Origin: Mactra quadrangularis
Lineage: Eukaryota > Mollusca > Bivalvia > Venerida > Mactridae
NCBI GenBank assembly: GCA_025267735.1
Contig: CM046303.1
Span: 43,537,380 to 43,601,379 of the forward strand
Direction: 5' to 3'
Length of the DNA: 64,000 nt
The notes under the pieces: model-generated
Told to the model about the DNA's origin: nothing
Seen by the model: only the letters and a program-made list of their open reading frames with translations
Databases searched by the model: none
Translations under genes and position numbers: made by a program
Part shown: positions 22,933 to 37,500 of the stretch, piece by piece
How the letters are laid out: the number at the start of each line of letters is the position of its first letter
Numbering within the stretch: the first letter of the stretch is position 1

Positions 22933-23267
22933 CTGCCCTCCAAAAGTTTCTGCTTACATTCACAATTTACATTGTATTGAATGGAATTTCAAAAAGTTGT
23001 AAGTACAGTTTATAGGTAAATGATTTTCAATTTTGCTTCTTTGAAATCATTACATTTTTTCTTTTGGATATGAAATTACCAAAGTCTCAAACTTGGCACT
23101 GGATTTTTGAGATACATTGACGATAGTTTTAAAGGCTTATAGATAACCTTTGCTGTAACTTAAAACATGAAATGTACCAATAAAATTAGCTTTTCATTGC
23201 AAGACAAATCAATAATACAAAGTATGAAACTAAGGATTCTATAAACTTGAACTCGGAAGTGATAGCA

Positions 23268-23456
23268 ATAGATTATATCCGAAATTCAAATTCTTGGGGT
23301 TTTCCTTGTAGGTACAAACAAACTTCCAATGTCGTGCAATGAAAATATGTGTACAAAGAAGAATATTTCGTGTTTTTCAACAATAATATGTAACGAACTT
23401 TGTATCTACATCGCACGGACGGAAAACCCCCACAAATTTGAGTCCCGAATTAAGTC
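23268..23456. repeat. Palindromic MITE, copy 3
   Basis: Begins near TAGATTATATCCG and ends near CCGAATTAAGTC. Inverted arms contain GGGGTTTTCCTTG and CGGACGGAAAACCCCC. Same family as 8517-8722 and 12416-12611. Confidence 0.65.
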
Positions 23457-24179
23457 GTTTCAATCAACTGTTCTGTGAAGGTACTTTTTGTGGGCAGTGT
23501 ATTTCCAATTCTTATCAGTTCTTATCTTGAACATGACATATTTAAGTCTATATGTGACAAAATAGTAGCTTAATATTACACAAATCGTGAAATAATATAT
23601 CACGATCCAGTATATGACGAATTAACAATGCACATGATTATATAAAATGATTGACTCCCTTAAATTAAGTACCGACATCAAATTATAATTATGCAACAAT
23701 TAATGTACTTATACATTTTCTTTGGTTTGGTGATGCCTTGTCATCACACATTTATGGTCATTCGACAGGTCCAGTATACTCAACCAAGCTTTTCTGGACC
23801 TTTGTCTGTACCAAAACTCAACTTAAGTCAGAATTCCCGTATTAGCTGTTGTCAAACTTCGGGCAATGTCGGGTCATGTCGACAAATTACGTGAGCGGTT
23901 TTCGTCGGTGTCGTTATAAATCAATAAAGATAGGATATACTTTTTTATTGTGTAAATCCTTCATTTTTAAAATATTATAAATAATTTTCTTATATTACCT
24001 AAAAAGATTATTAAATCTCCCAATTATTTGAGAAAATTACGGTGGCATAGAGGTGACATGGAGATATATTTAATTTTTTACGTGGCCACGTTATAGCTTT
24101 ACGTGCGCACGTTATAACTGCCTGTACTGTGATATTAAACCTTAGTTTAAATTTAAGTGTCCATTCAGACCTACATTTT

Positions 24180-24590
24180 TCAGGGGCGGATACAGAACAG
24201 GGCTGCCTGGGGGGCTGGTAGACACAACTTGGGATGGGTACGGGAGGGGTGTCCCCTCCCGGTGGGGAGGGGGTACGGGGGCCTCCTCCGAAAATTAAAA
24301 AAAAATGAAGGTCTTAAAATCATGCATTATGGTGCATTTTTTGGCCACTTGGTTTAGTAAATTTCATTTTAGGAAAGTACGTGGTCCCAATAATGAACAT
24401 TTTTCGCGCGCCTCCCCTATCAAAGATGACTCAGGGGGTCCCAAAGCGGGACATACCCCCTTTGTAGCTGGGGTTTGAAGGAGGCAGCGCCCCACATCTT
24501 CAGAAAAAAATGGGTTAGTTGTCTGACGGTCACACAGGGAATAACTTGGCTAAGTTGCATATCTGTCAGTCAATTAGTAATGAAATATGG
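24180..24590 (+). repeat. Dispersed repeat, GGGTTTGAAGG...CAGCGCCCCACATC family, copy 2
   Basis: Opens with CAGGGGCGGATACAG and contains the same ordered blocks as 18870-19500. CAGGGGC(G/C)GAT also occurs at 25173, suggesting these are element termini. Confidence 0.6.
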
Positions 24591-25566
24591 ACCTTCCTTT
24601 TTAGTCAATTTTATATTGTGTAAGTTTCTGTCCCTGAGTGCTTTTGTATTGTAATATTTTTAATTGAGCTTGCATTTAATTCATAATCAAGGTAATCGGA
24701 ATTTTAGAAATATATATATTTTATCCACTCAAATATTTAGAATTCCCGCAATTTTATATGTAAGTGGGCGGAGCTCCCACGCGTGTTTACGAGTTGTTCT
24801 CTCAAATATCGCGATTTAGACAATCCCATCATGGCGACTTAGCAACTTGTCAAAACAGGTTAAAGTTATTTGATCAATGTAACTGGAACAATAGTGTCAA
24901 AGTATGAAAAAATACATATAAAATAAATAGCGTGGTATGTACGACATTTTGTACATAATCTGACGTAAATATATCCATTTTCTCATTGTAAAACATGCCT
25001 ACATTTACGGAAGCAGGAAGTTTGGTGACAGTTGTCAAATCGAAAGTAGCTCGTTGAGTTAATAATTATAACTATATACACTAAAAAAATACCAAAACAT
25101 TCAGATTTTTATTAAAAGTCACTAAGCGAACGACGAAGCTGTAAATATGTAGATCTTCTGTGACTGTATGCATCAGGGGCCGATCCAGGATTTCTAGGGG
25201 GTCCGAACTTTTCCTAAGGGGGTCCAAACTGTTATTAACGGCTGTGAGTAGAAACATCTGCTGTAAATTTATGCTATATCTTCTCAGTCCATGAAATGAA
25301 GCCGTTTTTTTTAACTGTTGATTCCTACTACCTACTAATCAAAGGTACAGAACTTCTGATTATGACCATGAAAATCAACTTTGGTAGTATGAAAATCTTA
25401 ACTATTGTCTATGTAGGTTACCAATACTACCATAAAACAGGAAATATTATTATCATTTTCAGCACTTTATTTAACACCGTTAAAGTTTTTCTTATTTCAG
25501 TCTTAACCAGGGTTTCAAGGCCTTTGTAAATTGTCTTTGATATTGATTCAACAGTTTAAAGACACA

Positions 25567-28500
25567 ATGCCTCAGTTGGTTGCATTCAATAGAAAATGGT
25601 CAATTGGAAGTGATGACTTTGTGTATCCTGGTATTGGAGAAATTTTGCTCAGATTGATTTGGTAAGATTTTTTCTTAACTTTTCATTTAGGCCACACCAA
25701 ATTGATTACTTGTTCTACGGATGCAGCGCACCAGTTTTCTTGATTTTGAAAAAAAATTTTTTTTATTTTTTTCTTACCGCCCGCACATTCAAAAACTCCA
25801 CATCCAAAAAAAAAATTTTTTTTTTGTTACCGCACGCACATTCAAAAACTCCACATCCAAAAAAAATTTTTTTTTTGTTACCGCCCGCACATTCAAAAGC
25901 TCCACATTCCAAAAAAAAAATATTTTTTACCGCCCGAACGTTCGAAGAAATTATGCGCTGTTGAAGCATTTAGCGAAAAAATCGTAATTTCACCAAATCA
26001 AAAGCCGGATGTACGTCGTATCATAATTTATCATCTCAAGTCTTGTGGCAGGCTTTAAAATCGATAATTAGCTATCATTAACACTAGGTGTTCGCGTATA
26101 CAATCAACAAAGTGAAACTTTTATGATCCAATAATTATGAATTACGTAATACACCTTGATCAATTAAACCCATATCGGGATCGGGTTTAACGCCCGTATT
26201 GGCCGTACAATCTCTGTAATAGTGATCTTGTTTTGCTAAAAAATTCTCAGACAGAATATTTCGAATTTTGTGCGTGCATAGAACATGTATACAACTTTTA
26301 AAATAATATTTACTATAAGTTCGGTAGCAGAAACGAATAATTTGATGGAAATCAATTTCTTAAGATCGATTCTTTTTTAAACAAAGAAAGGTCAAAATTG
26401 ATGACATTATAAACACGTTTTCCAAAAATAAAGAGGTCACATTGCACTTTCTATTATGAACGAAGCTAACAGTCTTACACATCAAGTTTGCTAAGGGTAA
26501 TTAAAATTTAGCGATAAGTAGGATAATTATTACAATTAATGCTAAATAATTGTGAAAATTTCACAGTTTTAAACGTAATAACATTTAGTCTGATAGACCT
26601 TATTGTTTGGGGTTTTAACCCTTGATCGTATTATCAACAAGTATTTATTTGTTTTGTTTTTTATGATTCTGCCAATAACGTGCCCTTGTCGCACAAGAGC
26701 CAATCATCGCATAATAATTAAAACAGATGCGCTATCGTCGCGTCAAAATTCAATCAGTGAAATTCGTATTTGCTAGCGTTTTAAATATACAAATCTGATT
26801 GTTCGTTTACAACGCAACAGTCAAATGAATAAGACAGCTAGAATAGATTCAATACTTGGTGACGTACAGAACCTACGTCGATCTACGTTATTTCACTGAG
26901 AGTCTTAATCATTTTCGTGGGGTCGCGAAAATACGTTACAATTGCATTTTGACGTGTAAATTTCTTTTTTATCATCAATTATGTACATTGCTTTAAAAGA
27001 ATACGAGTACATTAGTTGATTTTAACAGAAATTCACGTTAAGTCTGAATTGTTACTAATATAGGCATTGATCTATTTCTAGAACATCAATTTTAACCATT
27101 TTTGTTTTAATGCTTTCAAATCTTAGAGCACAGAACATGCTGATGGTAGGGATCAAAAGGTACTGTATTATCTGATTATATCTTTGACATTTGGCTTTGA
27201 ACAGACATGTGAAAGGGCTTCAGTGCACAAAATACTATTAAAACAAATAGAAATATGCGGTCCTAAATAGATTAAAGCGTAGAATTTATTTATCAAAGAT
27301 GTAAGCAAACAACATAAACAAACAGTCATTGCCATTGAACATGTATTTACATGGAGAACTAGGGATGTTAAGCTATTCATATCATCATCCAATGAGACAA
27401 GAAAAAGCTCCTATTCAAGTGCTTTGTTGCGACTAAATTTTTTGTCGCGACTTAACTTTTGTTGCGATCTCTTATTTTGTCGCTATTTTTTTTATTCGCT
27501 CGCTTAAGATTTTATGTAAAAGGAAAAAAAAAATTTTTTATTTTTTTTTATTCGCTCGCCTTTGGTTTAATTCAAAAGTAAAAAAAAAAAATATTTTAAT
27601 TTTTTTTTGGCTCGCTCGCCCCATTTTTTTTCCAAAAAAATCCGTAGAACAAGTAATCAATTTGGTGTGGCCTTATCTATAAGTATTACTTTATTCAAAT
27701 TGGATAGATTTGTAGAAAAAATGGAGAGCTCTCCTACGCGCCCTAGCGTCTGCTTCCATTTTCTGATTAAAGTTTTGTGCAGTAAAATATATTTTACTAT
27801 TACTTTTTTATTTCTTATGGTATCAACTTCAAACTTTAAATATATGTTCCTTATTATCAACCACATCTCATGTGACAAGGTTCATGACTCCAAATACATT
27901 TTTTTCATAATTATCTCCCCTTGAACTAGGACTTTTCTTAAAGAAATACTTACTTAGTAGAGCATGCTGTCTCCACTGAAAGCGCTTGTTTTTTGTCATA
28001 GTAACTTATGTTATTTCTTTTACTTCAGGTTGATTGTGGTCTCAGTTATATTTGATGTTCATAAGACAGCTTTTGATTGTAGAGGTGGTCACCTACTTCT
28101 TACTTATTTCATTGGACTGCTCACATTACTGGTCGTCAGTACAGTTGTAACAGCAGTAGTGGTCTACATAAGCATGAAGGGTACCATAACTAATAGCTGG
28201 CCAAGAAGAGGTATACCTAAGCTAGTCTATGTAAAATTTGCCCTTTCTCTTCCTGAACTCGCATGGAATGTAATGGGAACCTACTGGGCTTTTGGTCTCT
28301 CCAATGGATGTGAATCTCATGTTGTATGGACAGTAAAAGGTGTTGTTTTATCTGGCTGGATCATTGGTTTAATAGTGTTAGCAGGCATTGGCATTGTATT
28401 TGATCCTCTAGGAGCACTACACAACACTGATTCTGGAGAAAACTCTCAACAAATGTCATCTGCTGCCAAACGTGTGTGGGAAACAAGGTTTGTTTGTTTG

Positions 28501-31500
28501 TTTACTTTTAATAAGTACAATGTTTTTATGAGACTAAAAACTATGTAGGAGCAATGGTTCCCTGGTGGAACACGTGCTTAGAGATCAAGAGGTCCCAGGT
28601 TTAAACCTCACTAGGGACTATAGGACATCGACTAAGCAAGTCCAACATGGACACTGCTACTCAGTCATTTCAAATATATTCTAAAATTGGTACAAAACCG
28701 GTCAGGACATCAACTAAGCATTGTCCAACATGCACCTTGCTACTCACTTGAAATAGGTGTCACTTACTGTCACTTCAAATGTACCCACTTGGGGCTCTGT
28801 AATTTCCTTGAACTTGAAATTTTCTTACAAGTTTACCTACTCTACCCAGGTGTAAATGGACAGACTTTAAACTGCAATTATAAATGTTATAATATGTGAG
28901 AAATTAACAAGAAAAGGAAAGACAAAAACATGAACTGTGCCAATGAATAAAAATATTGAAAATATTTCAACTTATGTTTTCTCTTCAAAGCCTTTCAGGC
29001 CAAACATAAATTATTTATTTTCTATTATCATTTCAAGAAAATAACAAACTCATAAATAGGTATGCCCGGACAGGTACGTTTTATTTCATTCAATTCTGAT
29101 ACATTTAATTCAAATAGCACTTTCGCACTTGAACAATGGCTCTTGAAAAAACTATTGCCGCTATAACATCGGCATCAATGTCCTATTACATTTAATGTTC
29201 TCCGTAAAAAAAAGTGTCCAGAACCAATATTCCCTTTCATGAAAACACAATCATACCAATTTCACTTAAGCATTAAAATGACTGTACAAAAAGTCATATC
29301 TGCAAAAGATAAAGAACATGATAATTTCATTTCTAAATATATGATACTGAAAGAAAGAGAGAGAGGGTGGATCCCTCTCACAAAATCAAAATCATAAGTA
29401 TATAACTCATCCATTTTCACGTGACTATACAAAAAGTCAAATCTGCAAAAGATATAAAACACGATTACTTAATTTCAAAGACATTTCAGATACAACTAAA
29501 AAGGAAGAGGGTGGGAGGGTGGGTAGTACGATAAAAGTATTTAACGATGTTTCCTTTGTCCTGTCCGAAGCTCGAATGAGTTTTCAAAACTCAATACGTT
29601 CAAACCTACACAATATGGCACGTGAAAAACGTGCTAAACGCTCCAATGAACATCTTTACATTCAGCCAATAATAAATACATTTATGTTTTCTCTTCAAAG
29701 CCTTTCAGGCCAAACATAAATTATTTATTTTCTATTATCATTTCAAGAAAATAACAAACTCATAAATAGGTATGCCCGGACAGGTACGTTTTATATCCTC
29801 GACCCAAAAAGAATGGGTATATATTCAAGTATTAGTCCACCCTCACTTTTCAATAGTCTGGTAATATGCAAGAAACAATTGATGGAAAGCAACAAAGAGC
29901 ACATTTGAGACAAGCGTTCCTGACAATAAATGATCCAAGACCTCAAGAAAGATTGATACAAAGCGTCACATACAGCCGAATAGTGGTTGCATTATGTGTA
30001 TATACATTTAAAGAAAAAATAATGATATATGCGGCAAAGAAGAACCCAATAATTCTATAGCTTTGTGTCATAAATTGAAATATAATTCAAAACGTGTAAA
30101 ACGTCTCTGTTTGAGAGGCAAAGTTAACAAAAATATTTCATTTTCAGTATTAATTTCTTTTTATAAACTGTTTAAAAATATTACTTTTTTGGTTGCTATT
30201 CAATTAAAGCTACTTAAGAATATCATATAAACTATGCACTAAAATATATAATGTATAATTATCAAGGCATGGTCTGATAATCCTCCTTCGTGTGTCATTT
30301 AAGCGTCAATGGTTTAGACCGTCCCAAATTATCTATGATTTGATGTAACGAACCGTTTTGTACAAAATGAACTCAAGTGTGATAATACTTACATCTAAAT
30401 CACAGTTTAGGGAGAAGATATTTAACAATTTTATTCAAGAAATTCATTCTTAGTATAAAACAAATGCTTAAGCACATAAATGATATATTTACAAAAACAC
30501 ACCAGATACATTGTATAATAAATCATCAAACTTCACTAACTAGAACTCACTGTCTAGATGATCACAGAAAAGTACACGTTTTAGCCTAATATGTTTCATG
30601 GTGGCCCTCATGAATATATGTGCCATGGCAATGATACCCAAATTGTTCCGCGTGCTCAGACAAATTCAAAACTCATTCCATATAAGAGCGTAGGCTTCAG
30701 TCTGCGTTCAAATAGACGATTGCTTTGAAAAGAAATATAAAATATAACAAAAATATCTAATTATATGTCCATTTATCCAGGAAAACGTATTATTGCATAA
30801 AACTGCATGTCTTAAAAAGTTATCGCATTTAAATTTCGAGATGCAAAGATATAGACCTTAAAACTTCAATTGATTGTATCACATACTCATCTTTAGCGAT
30901 ATCGGATTTCAGATTGGATATCCATTATTAATACCGCTTTTAACAGCAGCCATAGCTTCTAATAATGTTCTTAAAAATTAATATTTCAAAATATATATTC
31001 AGTAGTACTATAAAGAATTTGGCAGACAATAAATTATAATGTTAATATCTAAATGGACAAGTTACCGTTCCTGTTTTACGTATGATTACGAATTTACCAT
31101 AACACATCTAGGCAGCCTAAATAATCAAAATTGTTACGATATTTTAAACAATACAATACAGTAGGATTAACGACGAAATACGGTGATAAGGCTTTTGACG
31201 ATTAGGACCCCTGGTCAATTCTGTTAGAGGCAGTGAAAAACTTTATATGTTAATCCTGAGAACAAATAGAGGTCTCGTCTTTAATTCTAACTACTTAAAT
31301 GTATCTTAAAATTCAAGCGAAACTTAGAAAACAAATTGCCAAGAACATAGCGTCATTCAAACTTATTTTGAAACCATATTTAGTTTCCGTATTTCATAAA
31401 TGTTCAACATTAAAATGCAAAATCTGATTAGTAGATAAAGAGTTCAATTTCAAAATCTAAAAATTGTCGACAATTATCCTCAACAAGTGTGAAGTACACT

Positions 31501-34500
31501 TCTTTGCCAATACCAGACAAAAAACTGCAACAAAAACATTTTAGATTCCAATATAATGTCTACAAGTGTAAATTCCTTTTCCTGAACAAGATACAAACAG
31601 TCACAAAAAATATCAATATCTCAAATTATTAAAAAAAAATGTGAAACATATTTCGTTGCCTGTACAAGATACACACAGATTTTTTGTCTCCCATAATCTC
31701 AAAAAGTGTGAAGCACTTCTTTATTAGTATCTCATCACCTAAACAAGTGTAAAGCACACTTCTTTGCTTGAACTGGATACAGTCACAAAACTATCAATAC
31801 ATTTATTTTTATATAATCTCAACAAGTGTGAAGCACACTTCTTTGCCTGAACATAAAAAAGACAGTCACAAAAATATTAGTATCTCATTTTATATCAAGT
31901 GTGAAGCACGTTTCTTTGCCTGTACAAGATACAGACGTTTTCAAAAATATCATTACAAGAATCTCATATAATCTCAACAAGTATGAAGCACACTTCTATG
32001 CCTGAACAAGATAAAGACAGTCTCAAAAATATTATTATCGCATAAAATCTCAACGAGTGAAGCACACTTACATACTTTCGTATTTGCCTGTACAAGATAG
32101 AGTCAGTCATAAAAAATATTAATATATCATATGAAACAACAATTTTGAAGCACACTTCTTTGCCTGTATAAGATGCATACAGTTTCAAACATACATGTAT
32201 AAATATATGAATTTCATATAATCTCAACAAGTGTGAAGCACACTTATTTGCCTGCACAAGATTCAAACAGTCACAAAAAATAGTATCTCATATAATCTCA
32301 ACAAGAGTGAAGCACACTTCTTTGCCTGTACAAAATACAGACAGTCACACAAATATCAATAAATTCATCTCATATAATCTCAACAAGTGTGAAGCACACT
32401 TCTTTGCCTGTACAAGATACAGACAGTCACAAAAATATCAATAAATTCATCTCAAATAATTTCAACAAGTGTGAAGCACACTTCTTTGCCTGTACAAGAT
32501 ACAGACAGCCACATTTTTTTTTTCATTATCTCAACAAGTGTGAAGCACACTTCTTTGCCTGTACAAGATACAGACAGTCACTTTTTTTTTTCATTATCTC
32601 AACAAGTGTGAAGCACACTTCTTTGCCTGTACAAGATACAGACAGCCACTTTTTGTTTTTCATTATCTCAACAAGTGTGAAGCACACTTCTTTGCCTGTA
32701 CAAGATACAGACAGCCACATTTTTTTTTTCATTATCTCAACAAGTGTGAAGCACACTTCTTTGCCTGTACAAGATACAGACAGCCACTTTTTGTTTTTCA
32801 TTATCTCAACAAGTGTGAAGCGCACTTCTTTGCCTGTACAAGATACAGACAGTCACAAAAATTCCATAAATTTATCTCATATAATCTCAACAAGTGTGAA
32901 GCACACTTCTTTGCCTGTACAAGATACAGACAGTCACAAAAATTCCATAAATTTATCTCATATAATCTCAACAAGTGTGAAGCACTCTTCTTATATTAGT
33001 ATCTCATATAATCTCAACCAGTGTGAAGCACACTTCTTTGCTTGTTAAAGATACAGACGGTTACATAAAGTTAACTATCACATATAATTGCAACGTTTGT
33101 GGAGAGCAATATTTTGCTAATACTAGTTACTTTTATAATCTAAATAGTTATTCTTTATTCATGACTTAAAGTTTAATACCTGAAACATTACTATTGAAAA
33201 ATATAGATTAACACCTATCTTTTACCAATAGTCTATATTACGTTTTAACCTGCCATTAACAAAGTCACCAGAAATAACACTTTTGAAAATGTTTGATTGT
33301 TCCTGGTAGTAAAGAAAATCAAAATCTTGATTAAATCTAGATATAAAAAATATACTCATCATTGCTTTTCGCTGTCGGTTGGTTCCTTTCCTGTGACTCA
33401 AATATTGATTATACTGGTGTTGATACCATTTTGGATCGTATTGGACCAGAGACATTCTCGTCTGAAATGTCCACGACGTCCACATTGAAAACATATGTTC
33501 ATCTGATGCTTATCTCGATGATCTGTTGTATGATAGGTTTCTGTTAACATGGCTTCTCCATAAGCCACTGTTGAGGAACTTCTCCCAAGAAATGTCTGTC
33601 TGCCAAGGACATATATGTAGCATCCGTAGTGAATAGTTTAGGGCATGAAATAGAAACAAAATCATGAGGTGAAACAGGAGATAATGGTGGCTGTGAATAA
33701 TTAACACTCTTTCAAAGCATTGCTTTCGATGGCTTTTACTTTCTTCTCCTTCTTCACTGTCTCTGCCGAGTGAAGGCTTTTCATAGTCCCTCTCTGTAGC
33801 CCAGTCCCCGGGAGAGGAGAAGTCAACCTTAATAAGTCTATTTCTGTAGTTAAGTTTGTGTTTCAGAGCTGTAGCAATGTTGTTAATGAAGCCAACACTA
33901 GAAAACTTATTTATATCATCTAAACGTCAGTATTTTCATTATAAATTCAAATTGAATCTTTGGGATTCAATATAAAAAAACCATTATTTTCTTTAAATTT
34001 ATCAGAAACAGACGAAGAGAATTCTCACATTAAATCATTGAGTTGAGAATCAAAACAAATATTCAATAGTCAAAACGTATCAACAATATCTGTATTATCC
34101 CCCGAGGGCTTACCTTGACCACGTGCTACGTCTCCCCCAAATCACAACCAAATGTCCAAAATCCAGGTTAACAATATCTCGTCTCTTTGATTGGAAAGAT
34201 ATTATCCCCCATGTCCATGTTTCTTTAGATTAAAGCCACACACTCTTGATTCGCACTAACATCAGCCAAAGCGTTTAAGACGAAGCCATACTCAAATTAA
34301 AATTCGATGTACGATAAAAGTATTTAACGATGTTTCCTTTGTCCTGTCCGAAGCTCGAATGAGTTTTCAAAACTCAATACGTTCAAACCTACACAATATG
34401 GCACGTGAAAAACGTGCTAAACGCTCCAATGAATATCTTTACATTCAGCCAATAATAAATACATATAAGGCCATAAGCACAAGTCAATAAAGAGTCTTAA

Positions 34501-37500
34501 TAACATAAAAAATTAAATGTACAAGAGAAAAGAGAGGTTAAATCATGTTCTAAGAAGAAAAAAGACACCAGAAATTAAAAGTAGACAACTTACAAAACTT
34601 TATAATGTTACTGTATTTCAGGTGTAAAATATTATGTTGTTGTGTGGGCTGCGATGAACAAAGTACTAATGCATTTAGTGGTATTGCTGAAATATTCTCT
34701 AATTTCTTTCATGTAAGTACACATATGTTTACACTTGTGTTTGTTTTTCTTTTTAAATTAATATCTATTTAGAGGTATAGGGTAGAAGAAAGCCTGATGG
34801 CAATTATTGGTCCCCTTGAATGAATAATGCCCTCGAGCCTCCGCTCTTCAGAGCTAACTCATGAATATAAAGAAGCTGTGTTAAAATACTTTTCTTGATT
34901 TTTTTTCTGGATGATGTCATATTTGTTATGAAATTCCCTTAAAAGAAATTAAGACTTAAGCATTGAGTTTTATCACTATTTTAATAACCGCTAAGCAGGT
35001 CTGGACATTAAAGGTTGTTCTAATGTCCCTGATTGCCTTTATTTGGGTTGAAGTGGCTTGTTACTGCATGTAAATAAGTGAAACATATATCTGTTTGTTA
35101 AACAGGGAAACCTAGTTTAAAGATCAATGTCTAGCCCTGCTAACCATGTGTCGATTTGATATGCTGGTGTCATGACTAATGTAAATGCTTAGCTAGACAA
35201 GTATAAGAAGATCAGTTGGTGGTAGGATAAAAGGTTTTATTTATTTCAGGGTGTAGATTTAGTACCAACAGACATTGCTTGTGGTCTTATCTTAGTTCAC
35301 AGAGATCAACAAAGAGAAAAGAATAGATTAATGTCAGTGAGGGTTGAACCTGTAAGAAGACAAAACTCTACTGGATCCTTTAGGAATCGTGAGGAACAAC
35401 AGTCCATTCAGTATGTATTAGTTAATATATTTTGTTAAATTTGCAAATTATTTTTCTTGGTATAGTACATTTTCCTCATTGGGATTTCTTGATAAATTGA
35501 TGATATAGTATTTTTCAATAGTATTTTTCATTAAATTGCGTAAGATTTCTAAAGTTCATCCATTGTAGCAGTCTTTATGCAAGACAATTAGACAGTCAGG
35601 CATTCTATTTCAGAGGAATATGTTAGGTAGGGCAGGCTCAGTGATTTTTAACAGAGCCAATTATGATTTTCACTAATAGTCTACTGTTCTTGTCTATATT
35701 ACTGAACATAAATTTAAATTTTGAAAAAACAACTTAGAGTTCAAGGAGAATTGTTGGGTAGGATGGAGTTGTCTTGAACACAGGATGTTTCAGGCCTTAG
35801 TTGTAAATTTAAACTTCATTCTTATCTTTTCTAGGCCTACAGATGATGGAGCATCAGTCAGTAGACTTGACAATTCTAACATACCCACTCCATTACCATG
35901 GATGAACATTGAACTGATGTGTCATTATATGAAATTTGCTATGGCTAGTTATGGTTGGCCTTTGTATATATTTACACATTTAATGACTGGATCATGTCAG
36001 TTATGGTCACAATGCAAGTAAGTATAGAATTGTGTATCAATATACATGTATCACATTTAATCCATTGTCTGCAGGGCTCAGCATTATTTCTTAAGGTAGG
36101 TTGTCTGCTTGGACAAGCAGTTAAATATTTCCGTTGCTTAAACAAAGTGTTTACTAGCAGTTACAAGTTGCCCAAACCCAGATATAACTTGCTAGGGGCA
36201 ATTGGATGACCTTTAATGTTTAGCCCTGTATCTGTATGATAGACTAACAGAATGCATTTATGTATTGGTCCAATTAAAGGACATTAGACTAGACCATGAG
36301 CTTTCTGGTGGAGTTTTGAAAATATGTCTGTGCCACTTATGACTTCTTTTCCAGTTAAGTTAAAAATTTTGCTGATGCTGACTGCCCAAAATAACAATAT
36401 TTAACAGGTGCTTATAATAAGTTATGTCAGACATAAACTGTGATATTATTGAAAATTGCTGTAAATCCAAACAACAGTTATTCTGTCTGTTGGAGTAAAA
36501 AATCAAATGGTCTGGGCTATTGGACTAACACAAGTCTGGATGTGTACTAACATTAAAAAACATGGCATGAATAGTTTATTAGTGTGATAGTGAACATATT
36601 ACATGTACATATACAATGCATACTATATTTGTTGTTTAACTGCTTGCCAAAACTACACTATTGTTTTAATAGTAAAAGTTTACACATTTTATGCAATTAT
36701 ACAATTTTACTTTTTTGTTGCTTGTTGTGTTATGTTATTTATATCATGTTTAATAGTTTTGCATGGCTATTGCATTTATCCATTTAAATAGTTTTATTAT
36801 TAACAATATATGTGTATATTTAATGTTTTTCCTCATGCTTTATGAAAAAATATCATGTTGACAATTATACCTTCAACATCTAAAATAATATGACTTTTTA
36901 TCAATAATATGTATTGCGTCCATAGTTCATGTTTCATTGAGATTTGTTTTCACTGGATTACTAGTACGCCCCCTGATCTTTAGAAACTCCTTATTTGTAT
37001 GTAGGTCCATTTTTATCCCTATTGCTTTTTACCTTGGCTATTCACCTCATCATGGAATGTTATTAAACTATGCCTTTTTTGCATGTTATTGTTATCAATG
37101 CAGTTGTTTTATTCAGTACTCTACTCAAAATCATTGCATCAGTATCTTAGATCACTAAGATACTTCACATATATCTGAATACATTCTTGCTTTAAGAAAG
37201 GCAAACATAAACAGCTTAATGAATAATTATAAGTATTTAAACATCAAAGACCCGCGTGGTTACAGCAGCCAGTGTCACATCTGTTGAAAAATCCTGGAGT
37301 TATGGTTCCATCACCATTATGGGACATACAAACCTGAAACCTTGGTGGAGTTTGATCATGAGATATTTCCTACGGCCATTTTCCTTCCTATTTTTGTTAT
37401 ACTAGTTGTCAGCCACTGAAGAAACTACACTGAATAAAATGTCAAAAAATGAGATAGCACCCCCTAAATTACTTTAATCAGAGATTATTTCAGATGATGA

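Larger units (their letters stand above)
22933..25566. other. Intergenic region between divergent Kazal and DAGLB genes
   Basis: The two genes are transcribed away from each other. The interval holds a palindromic MITE (23268-23456), a dispersed repeat (24180-24590) and a CAGGGGCCGATCCAGGATTT end-like sequence near 25173. Open frames at 23691-23894, 24157-24357 and 25296-25529 show no recognisable protein. The DAGLB promoter should lie just before 25567; no clear TATA box was identified. Confidence 0.45.

Noticed and set aside
25659..25987. Lys/Phe-rich frames around 25659-25987 on both strands
   Set aside because: They come from A/T homopolymer ladders inside the 2-kb inverted-repeat element.
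27964..28548. 194-aa frame as the complete N-terminus of the lipase
   Set aside because: Its first codons and last codons lie outside the splice sites. A separate first exon at 25567-25661 encodes MPQLVAFNRKWSIGSDDF and joins in phase to 28029, matching the DAGLB start.
32389..33048. 219-aa repetitive open frame in the satellite
   Set aside because: The frame stays open only because the unit has few stops in that phase; similar frames appear on the opposite strand. No start context, no transcript logic and no conserved domain.
31479..33056. CRISPR-like array of repeats and variable spacers
   Set aside because: The DNA is an intron of an animal gene. The 'repeats' vary in length and decay toward one edge, the 'spacers' are mostly A/T-rich versions of one another, and no cas gene is near. 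It is a satellite.
28972..34464. LTR retrotransposon bounded by the repeated blocks
   Set aside because: The repeats are interleaved (A, C, A, C) rather than one pair at the ends. No TG...CA termini, primer-binding site or reverse transcriptase frame is visible between them.
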